37,980 bases of DNA, taken from positions 1 to 37,980 of the forward strand of contig JAHHTX010000006.1 of NCBI GenBank assembly GCA_020024255.1, in the 5' to 3' direction. This document shows positions 8,699 to 16,734 of this stretch, one piece after another. The DNA comes from Anaerotignum sp. Lineage in GTDB: Bacteria; Bacillota; Clostridia; Lachnospirales; Anaerotignaceae. The notes beneath the pieces are model-generated. The model did no database searches, was not told where the DNA came from, and worked only from the letters and a program-made list of their open reading frames with translations. Every line of letters starts with the position of its first letter. Position 1 is the first letter of the stretch. The position numbers and the translations under genes were made by a program.

Positions 8699-8810
8699 TA
8701 CTTTCCACAAAACGCTGTTTTTTCTTTGGACATTTCGTGGTATGATAATACATAATACAAACATATTCCATATAGATGGCAATATGGTACCATAATGTAA
8801 GGAGGAAACT

Positions 8811-10400
8811 ATGTCTTATACGGCATTATATAGAAAGTTCCGTCCACAAGTCTTTCAGGATGTAGTGGGGCAGGATCATATTGTGAAAACACTGCAAAAT
8901 CAAATCAAGACAGGGCATATTTCCCATGCCTATTTGTTTTGTGGTACAAGGGGTACAGGGAAAACGTCTACTGCAAAAATATTTGCCCGTGCCATCAACT
9001 GTCTTGCACCTACGGAAGAAGGCGAACCTTGCAATATATGCCAGCTTTGTAAAGATATTTTGGCAGGCAGGAGCGTTAATGTCATTGAAATTGATGCAGC
9101 CTCCAACAACAGTGTGGAAAATATCCGTGAGATTCGGGAGGAGGTCAAATATCCGCCAACAGAAGGCACATATAAGGTATATATTATTGACGAGGTGCAT
9201 ATGCTTTCGGGAAGTGCATTTAATGCTCTTTTGAAAACATTGGAAGAACCTCCGGCACATGTGATTTTTATATTGGCAACAACAGATCCCCAAAAAATTC
9301 CGGCAACCATATTATCTCGTTGTCAACGGTTTGATTTTAGGCGGATTACCACAGAAGATATTACCCACACGCTTATGGGATATTTGGAACAGGAAGGGCA
9401 GAATATGCAAAAGGAGGCTGTGCGGTATGTGGCACAGCTTGCTGATGGTTCTTTGCGTGATTCTCTCAGTATTCTTGACCAGTGTCTTGCTTTTTATAGC
9501 GGAGAAGAGGTGACACTGGAAAAAGTACAGGATGTAGTGGGAGCAGTAGACCCTACAGTATTTTTTGATATGGTAGCGGCACTTTCCGTTAAAGATGCCA
9601 CAAAAGCCATGGAGCTTATACAGGAGATGCTTTTTGCAGGCAGAGAGGTAAAACAATTTATTTCGGAATTTTTGGGACATCTCAGGAATTTGCTTATTGC
9701 CATATCCGTTCCCAAACCTGTGGAGATTTTGGATATTTCCACAGAGCATTTGCAGCGTCTTTTGGCACAGGGGAAAACCGTATCGGCAGAGGAAATTACG
9801 TTTTGGATACGCCGTTTTTCGGCATTGCTCAGTGAAATTCGCTATGTGTCTAATGAACGGGTTTTATTGGAGGTGGAGGTGCTGCGGCTTTGCTCTTCTT
9901 GGGCAGAACAGGATATGACGGCAATTTCTGCAAGGCTTTCCGCCTTGGAGCGAAAGGTAGCAGAGGGTGTTACGGTGACCATGCAGGCGGCGGCTCCTTT
10001 GGAAATGCCAAAAGAAAAGCCAAAAACCAAAAGAAAACCACCTGCTTTGGACGAGGATAAAAAGGCTTTGCAAGAGCAGTGGCATACTATCCGCAGTGGT
10101 TTTTCTGACCCCATTTTGAGAAGCAAGCTATCACAGGTGGAAATTGGATTTAAAGAAGATGAATTTGTTTATCTGGTTTGTGCTTATGATGCTTTGGAGG
10201 ATATGCTTACCAAATATTTGTCGCAAATCGAGGAAGAGATTGAAAAGGTACTGGGAAAGAGCTTTTCCTTGCAAGTAACGGGAAGGGATTCTTATGATAT
10301 ATGGAGAAAGGCTGTCTATGGCGAGGAAGAAACGGGTAGTGAGGACGGCGATTGGGACAGTCTGATGTCGGGCATTTTTCCTGAAGCGGATTTTGAATAA
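8811..10400 (+). CDS. dnaX: DNA polymerase III subunit gamma/tau
   Basis: This is the clamp-loader ATPase of the replicative polymerase, 529 aa. The Walker A loop GTRGTGKT is at residues 45-52, followed by the four-Cys zinc module (CLAPTEEGEPCNICQLC), Walker B DEVHML and the SRC sensor region ILSRCQRFDF. The C-terminal part carries a Pro/Lys-rich linker and a short tau-type domain. Good AAGGAGG precedes the ATG. The downstream order dnaX-ybaB-recR is the classic conserved arrangement. The protein is on the shorter side for tau, as is common in Clostridia. I see no SRP RNA upstream. Confidence 0.97.
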   Translation: MSYTALYRKFRPQVFQDVVGQDHIVKTLQNQIKTGHISHAYLFCGTRGTGKTSTAKIFARAINCLAPTEEGEPCNICQLCKDILAGRSVNVIEIDAASNNSVENIREIREEVKYPPTEGTYKVYIIDEVHMLSGSAFNALLKTLEEPPAHVIFILATTDPQKIPATILSRCQRFDFRRITTEDITHTLMGYLEQEGQNMQKEAVRYVAQLADGSLRDSLSILDQCLAFYSGEEVTLEKVQDVVGAVDPTVFFDMVAALSVKDATKAMELIQEMLFAGREVKQFISEFLGHLRNLLIAISVPKPVEILDISTEHLQRLLAQGKTVSAEEITFWIRRFSALLSEIRYVSNERVLLEVEVLRLCSSWAEQDMTAISARLSALERKVAEGVTVTMQAAAPLEMPKEKPKTKRKPPALDEDKKALQEQWHTIRSGFSDPILRSKLSQVEIGFKEDEFVYLVCAYDALEDMLTKYLSQIEEEIEKVLGKSFSLQVTGRDSYDIWRKAVYGEEETGSEDGDWDSLMSGIFPEADFE

Positions 10401-10405
10401 AATCC

Positions 10406-10434
10406 TTGCACAGCAGACGGAATTTCTATAAAAT
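10406..10434 (+). promoter_or_regulatory. Possible internal promoter upstream of ybaB-recR
   Basis: TTGCAC (10406-10411) and TAAAAT (10429-10434) are spaced by 17 nt, in the 111-nt gap after dnaX. There is no terminator after dnaX, so this would add to read-through. Confidence 0.35.
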
Positions 10435-10511
10435 AGAAACAGTATAGATAATATAAAAGACAGGGAGCTTTTGGAGAAAAAAGACCCCATGATATTTAGG
10501 AGGATTTAGAT

Positions 10512-10856
10512 ATGGCAAAAGGTGGATTCGGCGGTATGGCTGGCATGGGTGGTATGAATATGAACAATCTCATGAAACAGGCACAGAAAATGCAAAAACA
10601 GATGGCAGCAATGCAGGACGAACTGAACGAAAAAACACTGGAAATGACCAGTGGCGGCGGGGCAGTGAAAGTGGTGATTTCCGGTAAAAAGGAAATTAAG
10701 GAATTGAAAATCGACCCCGATGTTGTAGACCCCGATGATGTGGAAATGCTGGAAGACTTGATTCTTTCCGCAGTCAATGAAGCAATCCGTCAGGCAGATG
10801 AAATGTACAATAATGCTATGGGCAAAGTAACCGGCGGCATGGGTGGCATGTTCTAA
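10512..10856 (+). CDS. ybaB: YbaB/EbfC-family nucleoid-associated protein
   Basis: This small 114-aa DNA-binding protein is conserved between dnaX and recR. The N-terminus is Gly/Met-rich (GGFGGMAGMGGMNM), followed by the long helix QAQKMQKQMAAMQDELNEKT and the core GGGAVKVVISGKKEIKELKIDP, ending in another Gly/Met-rich tail. EbfC homologues form dimers that clamp DNA. TAGGAGG precedes the ATG. It ends 10 nt before the preferred recR start, so the two are probably translationally coupled. Confidence 0.95.
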   Translation: MAKGGFGGMAGMGGMNMNNLMKQAQKMQKQMAAMQDELNEKTLEMTSGGGAVKVVISGKKEIKELKIDPDVVDPDDVEMLEDLILSAVNEAIRQADEMYNNAMGKVTGGMGGMF

Positions 10857-10866
10857 TTTGGCTATG

Positions 10867-11463
10867 ATGAATTATTATGGCAATCCCATTACAAGACTCA
10901 TTGAGCAGCTTTCTGCTCTTCCTGGTATCGGCGGAAAATCGGCACAGCGTTTGGCATTTCATATTATTCATATGCCGGAAGAAAAAGTTGAAGCATTGTC
11001 CAGTGCTATTTTAAATGCCAAACAACAGGTGCATTACTGCACGGTCTGCTGTAATCTGACAGATGGGGAAATTTGTCCGGTGTGTGCAAATCCGAAAAGA
11101 GACCATCAGACCATTATGGTGGTGGAGGACCCACGGGATATGGCAGCGTATGAAAGGACAAAAGAGTTTCATGGCGTATACCATGTGCTTCATGGTGCAA
11201 TTTCCCCCATGACAGGCATTGGCCCCAATGACATTCATATCAAGGAATTGGTACAGCGGATAGACGATACCGTTTCTGAGGTGATTTTGGCAACCAATCC
11301 CAATGTAGAAGGGGAAGCAACGGCAATGTATATCAGTCGTTTGTTGAAGCCCTTAGGCGTAAAGGTGACTCGTATTGCAAACGGTGTCCCCGTAGGCGGC
11401 GACTTGGAATATGTAGACGAAGTGACTTTGTCCAGAGCTTTGGAGGGTAGACGGGAAATATAA
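10867..11463 (+). CDS. recR: Recombination mediator RecR
   Basis: It acts with RecF/RecO in loading RecA onto gapped DNA. It has the helix-hairpin-helix region LPGIGGKSAQRLAFH, a C4 zinc finger (CTVC-CPVC) and a Toprim domain beginning IMVVEDPRDMAAYE. The start at 10867 (MNYYGNP) gives 198 aa, the usual RecR length. An ATG one codon earlier, or one at 10843 overlapping ybaB, is possible, but neither adds family sequence. No strong ribosome binding site is visible, consistent with coupling to ybaB. Repeat copy B lies in its 3' UTR before the terminator at 11662. Confidence 0.95.
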   Translation: MNYYGNPITRLIEQLSALPGIGGKSAQRLAFHIIHMPEEKVEALSSAILNAKQQVHYCTVCCNLTDGEICPVCANPKRDHQTIMVVEDPRDMAAYERTKEFHGVYHVLHGAISPMTGIGPNDIHIKELVQRIDDTVSEVILATNPNVEGEATAMYISRLLKPLGVKVTRIANGVPVGGDLEYVDEVTLSRALEGRREI

Positions 11464-11478
11464 GAAAAAATCGTAGGC

Positions 11479-11658
11479 AGACTGTTGAAAAAGTGGTTTT
11501 TATCCCCTTCCGCAGCGGGAATTTACTTCCCATGAGGAAAAGCAGAAGTTTCAAGGCTTTTTTGCCATGGGAACTTCTGCTTTATCCTTACTGTCTGCTG
11601 GTCAAAGCCTTGCATGAAATGGGGCTTTGACCAAGGGGGCGACTTTGTCGACACCCTC
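11479..11658 (+). repeat. Repeat element copy B (internally deleted, 180 bp)
   Basis: It matches copies C-E from the left end (AGACTGTTGAAAAAGTGG) to the right end (GACTTTGTCGACACCCTC) but lacks about 45 bp holding the first internal stem-loop. The AGCAGAAGTT/AACTTCTGCT stem and the GTCAAAGCC/GGCTTTGAC-type stem are kept. Terminal inverted repeats are TGTTGAAAAAGT and TGTCGACAAAGT. The recR terminator follows 3 nt after it; no matching hairpin is found on its left. Confidence 0.85.
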
Positions 11659-11661
11659 AAG

Positions 11662-11698
11662 CCGTATTTCTGTTATTTGCAGAGATACGGTTTTTTTT
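11662..11698 (+). terminator. recR terminator
   Basis: The stem CCGTATTTCTG (11662-11672) pairs with CAGAGATACGG (11680-11690) through one G-U pair and is followed by eight T. Repeat copy B separates it from recR by about 200 nt. Confidence 0.85.
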
Positions 11699-11699
11699 G

Positions 11700-12179
11700 T
11701 TATTTTCTTTTTCGGCGGATAAACTTGATTGGAGGAATTCGGGCAAAGGCTTTGTAGGGAATAACCAGCATTAAAAGGGAACCAATACCAATGGCACCTG
11801 CCAGTTTGAATCCGGAAAGTGCATTGGAATATGTAGCCAGAATTTCTCCGGAAAAAGCTGCCTGCATTGCATGGTAGACAGCAGCACCGGGAACAAGCGG
11901 TAAGACACCGGGAATATGATATAAAATAGAAGGTGCTTCCCGCTGGACAGAAAGAAAACGTGCAACAGCGGTGACAACCATAGCCGCAATCATGGTCGCA
12001 TATACGCTGTGACCGCTTTTTGCAAAAATCAGCATATAGATAAACCAGCCCAAAAAGCCGTTTATGCTGCAATAAAACAATTCTTTTCTGGGTGCATTAC
12101 AGATAATGGAGTAGGCGGCACAAGCAACACCGGCAGAAGCAGATTGTATTATGATTTCTTGAAGAGTAAATGTTTCCAT
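11700..12179 (-). CDS. Threonine/serine exporter, small C-terminal-type subunit (ThrE_2-like)
   Basis: This 159-aa membrane protein has about four to five hydrophobic segments, including AGVACAAYSIICNAP, ATMIAAMVVTAVARF and HIPGVLPLVPGAAVYHAM. The IPG...PLVPG segment is typical of ThrE_2 domains. In such split systems it pairs with the larger N-terminal subunit (12197-12958) to make one exporter for threonine, serine or related metabolites. Good GGAGG precedes the ATG. It lies 17 nt downstream of its partner, and its stop codon lies 2 nt after the T-tract of the convergent recR terminator. Confidence 0.88.
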   Translation of the reverse strand: METFTLQEIIIQSASAGVACAAYSIICNAPRKELFYCSINGFLGWFIYMLIFAKSGHSVYATMIAAMVVTAVARFLSVQREAPSILYHIPGVLPLVPGAAVYHAMQAAFSGEILATYSNALSGFKLAGAIGIGSLLMLVIPYKAFARIPPIKFIRRKRK

Positions 12180-12196
12180 AAAGAACCTCCATAAAT

Positions 12197-12958
12197 TTAG
12201 GCAATCATTGCGATAAAACCAAGAGACATGGCAACACCGCCTGCAATGGCACAGGCAACCAACAGGGCTTCTATCAGTTTGGAATTTCCGCTGATGAAGT
12301 TGCCTTCCAAAATATCACGGATAGATTTTGTAATGGTAAGACCAGGCAACAGCGGCATGATGCTGCCAATAATAATCATATCAATATGGGTATTTGGGAT
12401 ACATCTATTGAAGATATACGCAAAAAAGCCTGTGAGAACACCACCGATAAGAGAACCAAAAAAATAGGGTGCTTTCCACATACTGTTCCAAATTACCATA
12501 AGCCCTAAAATCATGCCAATGAATAAGGCAGCAACTCCGTCCGGCAGTGAACCACTGTACATTAAAGTAAAGCCGGCAGAGGTAAAGCCGTAAGCCATTA
12601 TTTTTGTAAAGCGAGTAAACACAGGTGCTTTGTATATTTCTTTTAATTGGTGGATAGCTTCTTCCAATGTTATTTTCCCGGAAACAAAATCGCGTGACAT
12701 GGAATTGACAGCACAGATTTTCTCAAAATTTACTGTGCGATCCGTTACTGCCCGAGCCATGGTAAGGGGGCCCTTTTCTTTTCTTGGCAGACTGACAATT
12801 AAGAAGGTAGACAGTGCCAGTGCTTCTATTTTTTCTTGTCCCGAAACGGAAAGAAGCCGCATCATGGTGTCCTGCACTCTATGGGTTTCCGCTCCAGATG
12901 TTATCATGATTTCTCCGGCATCCAATGCCAAATTTAAAAGTTTGGTATCATTATCCAT
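12197..12958 (-). CDS. Threonine/serine exporter, ThrE N-terminal-type subunit
   Basis: This 253-aa protein has a soluble N-terminal region with LALDAGEIMITSGAETHRVQ and DTMMRLL, typical of ThrE-type DUF1212 proteins, followed by about five membrane segments. A second membrane signature, GSIMPLLPGLTITKSIRD, is present. The start at 12958 is chosen because GAGGG lies 7 nt upstream; extension to 13042 would add a non-homologous basic/aromatic stretch. It is first of a two-gene unit. The likely role is export of threonine/serine or small metabolites; the exact substrate is unproven. Confidence 0.88.
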   Translation of the reverse strand: MDNDTKLLNLALDAGEIMITSGAETHRVQDTMMRLLSVSGQEKIEALALSTFLIVSLPRKEKGPLTMARAVTDRTVNFEKICAVNSMSRDFVSGKITLEEAIHQLKEIYKAPVFTRFTKIMAYGFTSAGFTLMYSGSLPDGVAALFIGMILGLMVIWNSMWKAPYFFGSLIGGVLTGFFAYIFNRCIPNTHIDMIIIGSIMPLLPGLTITKSIRDILEGNFISGNSKLIEALLVACAIAGGVAMSLGFIAMIA

Positions 12959-13034
12959 TTTTATGCCCTCATTTTCTTTTTCAAAATATTTCGCAAAAAA
13001 AAACAAGCCCCTATAAATCATATAGAAACATTTG

Positions 13035-13062
13035 TTTTTCAAGTTTTATATTACTTATCTAC
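13035..13062 (-). promoter_or_regulatory. Predicted promoter of the ThrE pair
   Basis: On the minus strand, TTACAC (plus 13057-13062) and TATAAA (plus 13035-13040) are separated by 16 nt, leaving a leader of about 70 nt before the ATG at 12958. Confidence 0.4.
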
Positions 13063-13229
13063 CTTAGTGTAATCTTTTTTTGAAAAAAGTAAAGTAAAAT
13101 AATGATAAAATAATAATATGTATAACCCCTTTTTTTTGTGCGAAAACGACATTTTTTTAAAAAACAGTTTTGTAATGGAAGAAAAACAAAAGAATTAGAA
13201 AATAATGTAAAGAGAAAAGCGAAATTTTC

Positions 13230-13258
13230 TTTACAGACTGGTACTTTTGTACTATAAT
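13230..13258 (+). promoter_or_regulatory. Promoter of the thiamin salvage operon
   Basis: TTTACA (13230-13235), a 17-nt spacer and a perfect TATAAT (13253-13258) place the start near 13265, shortly before the TPP aptamer. This is one of the best promoter matches in the window. Confidence 0.8.
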
Positions 13259-13280
13259 AAATGTGCTTAGCAAAAGAAAA

Positions 13281-13378
13281 AGGCTAGGGGTGCTTGCGAA
13301 AGGAAGCTGAGAGGAATGAATATCCAACCCTTTGAACTTGATGTGGTTTGTACCAACGTAGGGAAGCGTTTTTTAACA
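13281..13378 (+). promoter_or_regulatory. TPP riboswitch (THI element)
   Basis: The conserved THI-box blocks appear in order: AGGGGTGC, GCTGAGAGG, CCCTTTGAACTTGATGTGG and ACGTAGGGAAG. They surround a P3 stem region between the two sensor arms. TPP binding would be expected to favour the downstream terminator at 13396-13423 and so switch off tenA and the importer genes when thiamin is plentiful. Confidence 0.95.
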
Positions 13379-13395
13379 GATATAGTTTATCAGAA

Positions 13396-13423
13396 GCCTT
13401 TCCCAAGCGGGAAGGGCTTTTTT
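13396..13423 (+). terminator. Expression-platform terminator of the TPP riboswitch
   Basis: The stem GCCTTTCCC/GGGAAGGGC (one G-U pair) with loop AAGC is followed by six T. It lies about 17 nt after the aptamer and 50 nt before tenA, the arrangement of a transcription-attenuating TPP riboswitch. Confidence 0.88.
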
Positions 13424-13474
13424 GTACCATTTTTTATCTTTTTTTATTTTTAATATGGTTTAGGAGGAAAAAAT

Positions 13475-14134
13475 ATGCAGTTGACAGACAAATTACATAA
13501 AAGTGTGGAAACCATTTGGGAAGGATATCTTTCTCAGCCTTTTGTCAAGGAGTTGGGTGAAGGCACTTTAGATGCAGACAAATTCCGTTTTTATATGATA
13601 CAGGATTATCGGTATCTTTTGCAATATGCAAAGGTGTTTGCCATGGGTATTGTAAAAAGTGAAGATGAACGGATTATGGCAAAGTTTTCTACTATGGTGG
13701 AAGATGTGTTGAACGGAGAAATGAATGTGCATAAGACATATATGGGACGTCTTGGCATTACAGAGAAAGAAGTGGAAACAACAAAATCTTCTCTTGCCAA
13801 TCAGTCCTATACCTCTTATATGCTAGATGTAGCTTATAAAGGGGACGCACTGGATATTCTTATTGCCGTTCTTGCTTGTGCATGGAGTTATCAGGAAATT
13901 GGAGAGCATCATAAAGAAATCCCCGGTGCTTTGGAACATCCTTTTTATGGGGAATGGATAACAGGCTATTCCTGTGAGGAATATTGTGCGACAACAAAAG
14001 AAATCATGGATTTGGTAAATGAATTGGGCGAAGGCATTTCTTTGGAAAAAGAAAAGAAATTGGAAGAAATATTTGTAAATTGCAGTCGTTATGAAAAAGG
14101 TTTTTGGGATATGGCATATAAAATGGAAATGTAA
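13475..14134 (+). CDS. tenA: TenA-family thiaminase II / aminopyrimidine aminohydrolase
   Basis: TenA hydrolyses aminopyrimidine breakdown products of thiamin to HMP for salvage, and can also cleave thiamin. The 219-aa protein carries family segments FYMIQDYRYLLQYAKVFA, the catalytic-Cys region VLACAWSYQEIGE, and the C-terminal SRYEKGFWDMAYKMEM with the active-site Glu. TAGGAGG precedes the ATG. It is first in a TPP-riboswitch operon and is followed by an ABC importer for a pyrimidine precursor, which would supply its substrate. The conserved Cys argues for the TenA_C subgroup. Confidence 0.94.
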   Translation: MQLTDKLHKSVETIWEGYLSQPFVKELGEGTLDADKFRFYMIQDYRYLLQYAKVFAMGIVKSEDERIMAKFSTMVEDVLNGEMNVHKTYMGRLGITEKEVETTKSSLANQSYTSYMLDVAYKGDALDILIAVLACAWSYQEIGEHHKEIPGALEHPFYGEWITGYSCEEYCATTKEIMDLVNELGEGISLEKEKKLEEIFVNCSRYEKGFWDMAYKMEM

Positions 14135-14151
14135 AAAAGGAGCTGAAACAA

Positions 14152-14904
14152 ATGTTGGAATTTCGGGATATTTCCTTTCGGTATGCTCAAGATGAACAGC
14201 CTATGATGGAAAACTTGAATTTTCAAGTAGAAGACAGAGCGTTTGTTTCCATTATTGGTGCCAGCGGTTGTGGAAAGAGTACGATTTTCCGTCTTATAAA
14301 CGGCTTGGAAAAGCCTGATGCAGGGCAGATATTGGTAGATGGGAAGCCTGTGCAGTCTTTGAAAAATTATAGTGCCTTTATGCCCCAAAAGGATTTGCTT
14401 TTTCCATGGCGTACCATTGAAAAGAATATTTGTCTGCCTATGGAATTGGCAAAAGTATCTGCCAAAGAGCAAAAAAAACGCTGTGAAGCAGTTTTGCGGC
14501 AGGCAGGTCTGGCGGATTATGCCCAAAAGTATCCCAAAGACTTGTCTGGCGGCATGAAACAAAGGGTATCCTTTGCAAGAACCCTTCTTTCGGGAGCAGA
14601 TATGCTGCTTTTGGACGAGCCTTTCAGTGCTTTGGATTACTTAACCCGTGTGGAAATGCAGGAATGGATATTGCACCAATGGGAGCATTACCATAAAACC
14701 ATACTGTTTATTACCCATGACGTAGAGGAAGCTATTTTTCTGTCAAAACGGGTATTTATCATCAAGGACAGACCTTTTTCGGAAATGGAGCCTGTGGATA
14801 TTCCTCTTGCCTATCCCAGAAACCGTGAGGATTTGAAAAGGCCAGATATTGTGGAATTGAAAGAACAAATGATAGAAAAATTGAGAAGGAGCGTGAGTCT
14901 ATGA
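14152..14904 (+). CDS. thiZ: ABC transporter ATP-binding protein, thiamin-precursor importer
   Basis: This 250-aa nucleotide-binding subunit has Walker A GASGCGKST (36-44), a Q-loop (MPQKDLLFPW), signature LSGGMKQR, Walker B MLLLDEPFSALD and an H-loop ITHDVEEA. It is of the SsuB/TauB/ThiZ type that energises uptake of nitrate, sulfonate or pyrimidine-like substrates. The riboswitch, TenA and the NMT1-like lipoprotein point to a formylaminopyrimidine-type thiamin precursor. AAGGAG precedes the ATG. It overlaps the permease gene by 4 nt (ATGA). The symbol thiZ is by context. Confidence 0.9.
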   Translation: MLEFRDISFRYAQDEQPMMENLNFQVEDRAFVSIIGASGCGKSTIFRLINGLEKPDAGQILVDGKPVQSLKNYSAFMPQKDLLFPWRTIEKNICLPMELAKVSAKEQKKRCEAVLRQAGLADYAQKYPKDLSGGMKQRVSFARTLLSGADMLLLDEPFSALDYLTRVEMQEWILHQWEHYHKTILFITHDVEEAIFLSKRVFIIKDRPFSEMEPVDIPLAYPRNREDLKRPDIVELKEQMIEKLRRSVSL

Positions 14905-15644
14905 GAAAGCATTTGCCTGCCGTTGTGGTCACGATGGTTCTACTGCTTTTGTGGCAAGGCATTGCGATGGTTGTAGATGCAGCATATATTCTGCCTTCTC
15001 CCATACAGATTATGCAGAAACTGTGGGAACTGCGAGAGCCTTTGTTTTTGGTACATCTGCCTGCTACCATGGGGGTTACAGGATTGGGACTTTTAATTTC
15101 TATCGTTTTTGGCTTGCTTCTTGCAGTTTCCATGGACTGGAATCCGAAGATTGAACGGGCATTGTATCCGGTTATTGTGGCATCGCAAACCATACCTACA
15201 ACAGCAATTGCACCGCTTTTTATTCTTTGGTTTGGATATTCTATTTGGAGTAAGGTGCTTGTCACCATATTGATTACATTTTTCCCCATTGCCATTACGG
15301 TTTTTGATGGACTGAAATCCTCTAAACGGGAAATGGAGGAATTGCTTTTGACTTATGGTGCCAGAAAAAAAGACATCTTTTTAAAATTGAAACTGCCAAC
15401 GGCACTGCCCAACTTTTTTTCTGCCATTAAAATGGCAATCCCAATGAGTGTCATTGGGGCAGCCATTGCAGAGTGGTTGGGAGCACAGAAAGGTCTTGGC
15501 TATTTTAGTAAACGTATGATGACACAGCTGGACGGTGCAGGGGTATTTGCTCCTGTTGTGCTGTTATCTCTGGTGGCTATGGCTGCCGTGGGGATAATTA
15601 CCGTTTTGGAAAATAAATTGATTCAATGGAGGAAGGAGATTTAA
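14901..15644 (+). CDS. thiX: ABC transporter permease, thiamin-precursor importer
   Basis: This 247-aa inner-membrane permease of the BPD_transp_1 family has about six TM segments. The cytoplasmic EAA-type loop is ELLLTYGARKKDIFLKLKLP. It has SsuC/TauC-like segments such as SQTIPTTAIAPLFILWFGY and GLGYFSKRMM. It pairs with the ATPase and lipoprotein on either side: 4-nt overlap upstream, 2-nt gap downstream. Substrate assignment to a thiamin pyrimidine precursor rests on the operon and riboswitch. Confidence 0.9.
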   Translation: MRKHLPAVVVTMVLLLLWQGIAMVVDAAYILPSPIQIMQKLWELREPLFLVHLPATMGVTGLGLLISIVFGLLLAVSMDWNPKIERALYPVIVASQTIPTTAIAPLFILWFGYSIWSKVLVTILITFFPIAITVFDGLKSSKREMEELLLTYGARKKDIFLKLKLPTALPNFFSAIKMAIPMSVIGAAIAEWLGAQKGLGYFSKRMMTQLDGAGVFAPVVLLSLVAMAAVGIITVLENKLIQWRKEI

Positions 15645-15646
15645 AA

Positions 15647-16687
15647 ATGAAAAAGAAATGGTTTGCGTTGTTGACAGCAGCAGCAATGATGTTGGGTATG
15701 ACAGCTTGCACTACAGATGCACCAAAGGATGAGGCAGAAGCAGAAAAGCCAGCCGCAGAACAACAGGGCGATTTGGAAGATTTCAGCATTGTCCTTGACT
15801 GGTATCCCAATGCTATCCACAGCTTCTTGTATACGGCTATGGAAAAGGGATATTTTGCAGAAGAAGGACTGAACCTTGTTATTCAGTTCCCTGCCAATAC
15901 CAATGACGGTATTTCCCTGCCGGCTGCAAAAAAAGCAGATGTTGGGATGTATTATCAGCAAGATGCTATTTTGACAGCAGCAGAAGAAAATGTACCGGTT
16001 GTTTCTATTGGTGCTGTCTGCCAGAGAGATTTGAATGTGGTCATTGCATTGGAAGAAAGCGGTATCAAAGGGGCAAAAGACCTTGCAGGAAAGAAAATCG
16101 GTCATGCAGGTACTGCACTGTCTGAAGCACAGATTGATTCCATGTTGAAAAATGTAGGGCTTAGTGTTGGGGATACAGAGTGTATCGATGTTGGATTTGA
16201 TTTGATGTCATCTATTACCACAAAACAGGTAGATGCAAGTATCGGAAATATGGTAAACCATGAAGTGCCTCAGATGGAAAAAGAAGGGTTCAAGGTAAAT
16301 TACTTCTATCCTACAGATTATGGCACACCCACGACATATGAACTGGTATTCTTGGCAAATGCCGATGAAGTCCAGAAAAATCCGGAAAAGTATAAGGCAT
16401 TCCTGCGTGCCTGCCAAAAAGGCTTTGCCGATATGAAGGCAAACCCTGATGAATCCCTGCAAATTCTTTTGGACAACCAGAACGAAGCAAACTTCCCGCT
16501 GTCTAAAGAAGTAGAACAAAAGAGCATGGAAATGCTGCTGCCGGTTATGGAAACAGAAGATGCACCTTTCCTGCATCAGGAAGTAGAACAATGGCAGAAG
16601 AATGCAGACTGGATGAAGGGAGAAGGAGTCATTACGAAAGATGTAGATGTTTCTAAGCTGATGGTCAACCTTCTGGAAGAAAAATAA
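15647..16687 (+). CDS. thiY: NMT1/THI5-like substrate-binding lipoprotein, thiamin precursor
   Basis: This 346-aa lipoprotein has a signal sequence (MKKKWFALLTAAAMMLG) and lipobox LGMTAC, followed by an acidic Ala/Glu-rich tether. The NMT1/ThiY-type binding domain begins DWYPNAIHSFLYTAMEKGYF. NMT1-like proteins bind pyrimidine precursors of thiamin. The start at 15647 has AAGGAG about 8 nt upstream; extension to 15626 overlaps the permease end and adds residues before the signal. It is last in the operon. A hairpin follows at once, then repeat copy C and a second copy of that hairpin with a T-run. Confidence 0.92.
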   Translation: MKKKWFALLTAAAMMLGMTACTTDAPKDEAEAEKPAAEQQGDLEDFSIVLDWYPNAIHSFLYTAMEKGYFAEEGLNLVIQFPANTNDGISLPAAKKADVGMYYQQDAILTAAEENVPVVSIGAVCQRDLNVVIALEESGIKGAKDLAGKKIGHAGTALSEAQIDSMLKNVGLSVGDTECIDVGFDLMSSITTKQVDASIGNMVNHEVPQMEKEGFKVNYFYPTDYGTPTTYELVFLANADEVQKNPEKYKAFLRACQKGFADMKANPDESLQILLDNQNEANFPLSKEVEQKSMEMLLPVMETEDAPFLHQEVEQWQKNADWMKGEGVITKDVDVSKLMVNLLEEK

Positions 16688-16706
16688 GATAAAGTTTAGT
16701 GAACAA

Positions 16707-16734
16707 AGAGGTATCTGTGAAAACAGATACCTCT
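16707..16734 (+). repeat. Left copy of duplicated terminator hairpin (thi operon)
   Basis: This 28-nt palindrome with arms AGAGGTATCTGT/ACAGATACCTCT lies 19 nt after thiY. It lacks a T-run because repeat copy C begins directly after it. The same palindrome, differing at two positions, recurs at 16964-16991 with its T-run. It is best explained as half of a target duplication. Confidence 0.8.

Noticed and set aside
8640..8810. SRP RNA gene upstream of dnaX, as in some Firmicutes
   Set aside because: The stretch has no GGTGCTGTT/GGAAG-type SRP core or long hairpin.
10843..10866. Upstream ATG extending recR into ybaB
   Set aside because: Adds residues not found in RecR proteins; starting at MNYYGNP gives the standard 198 aa.
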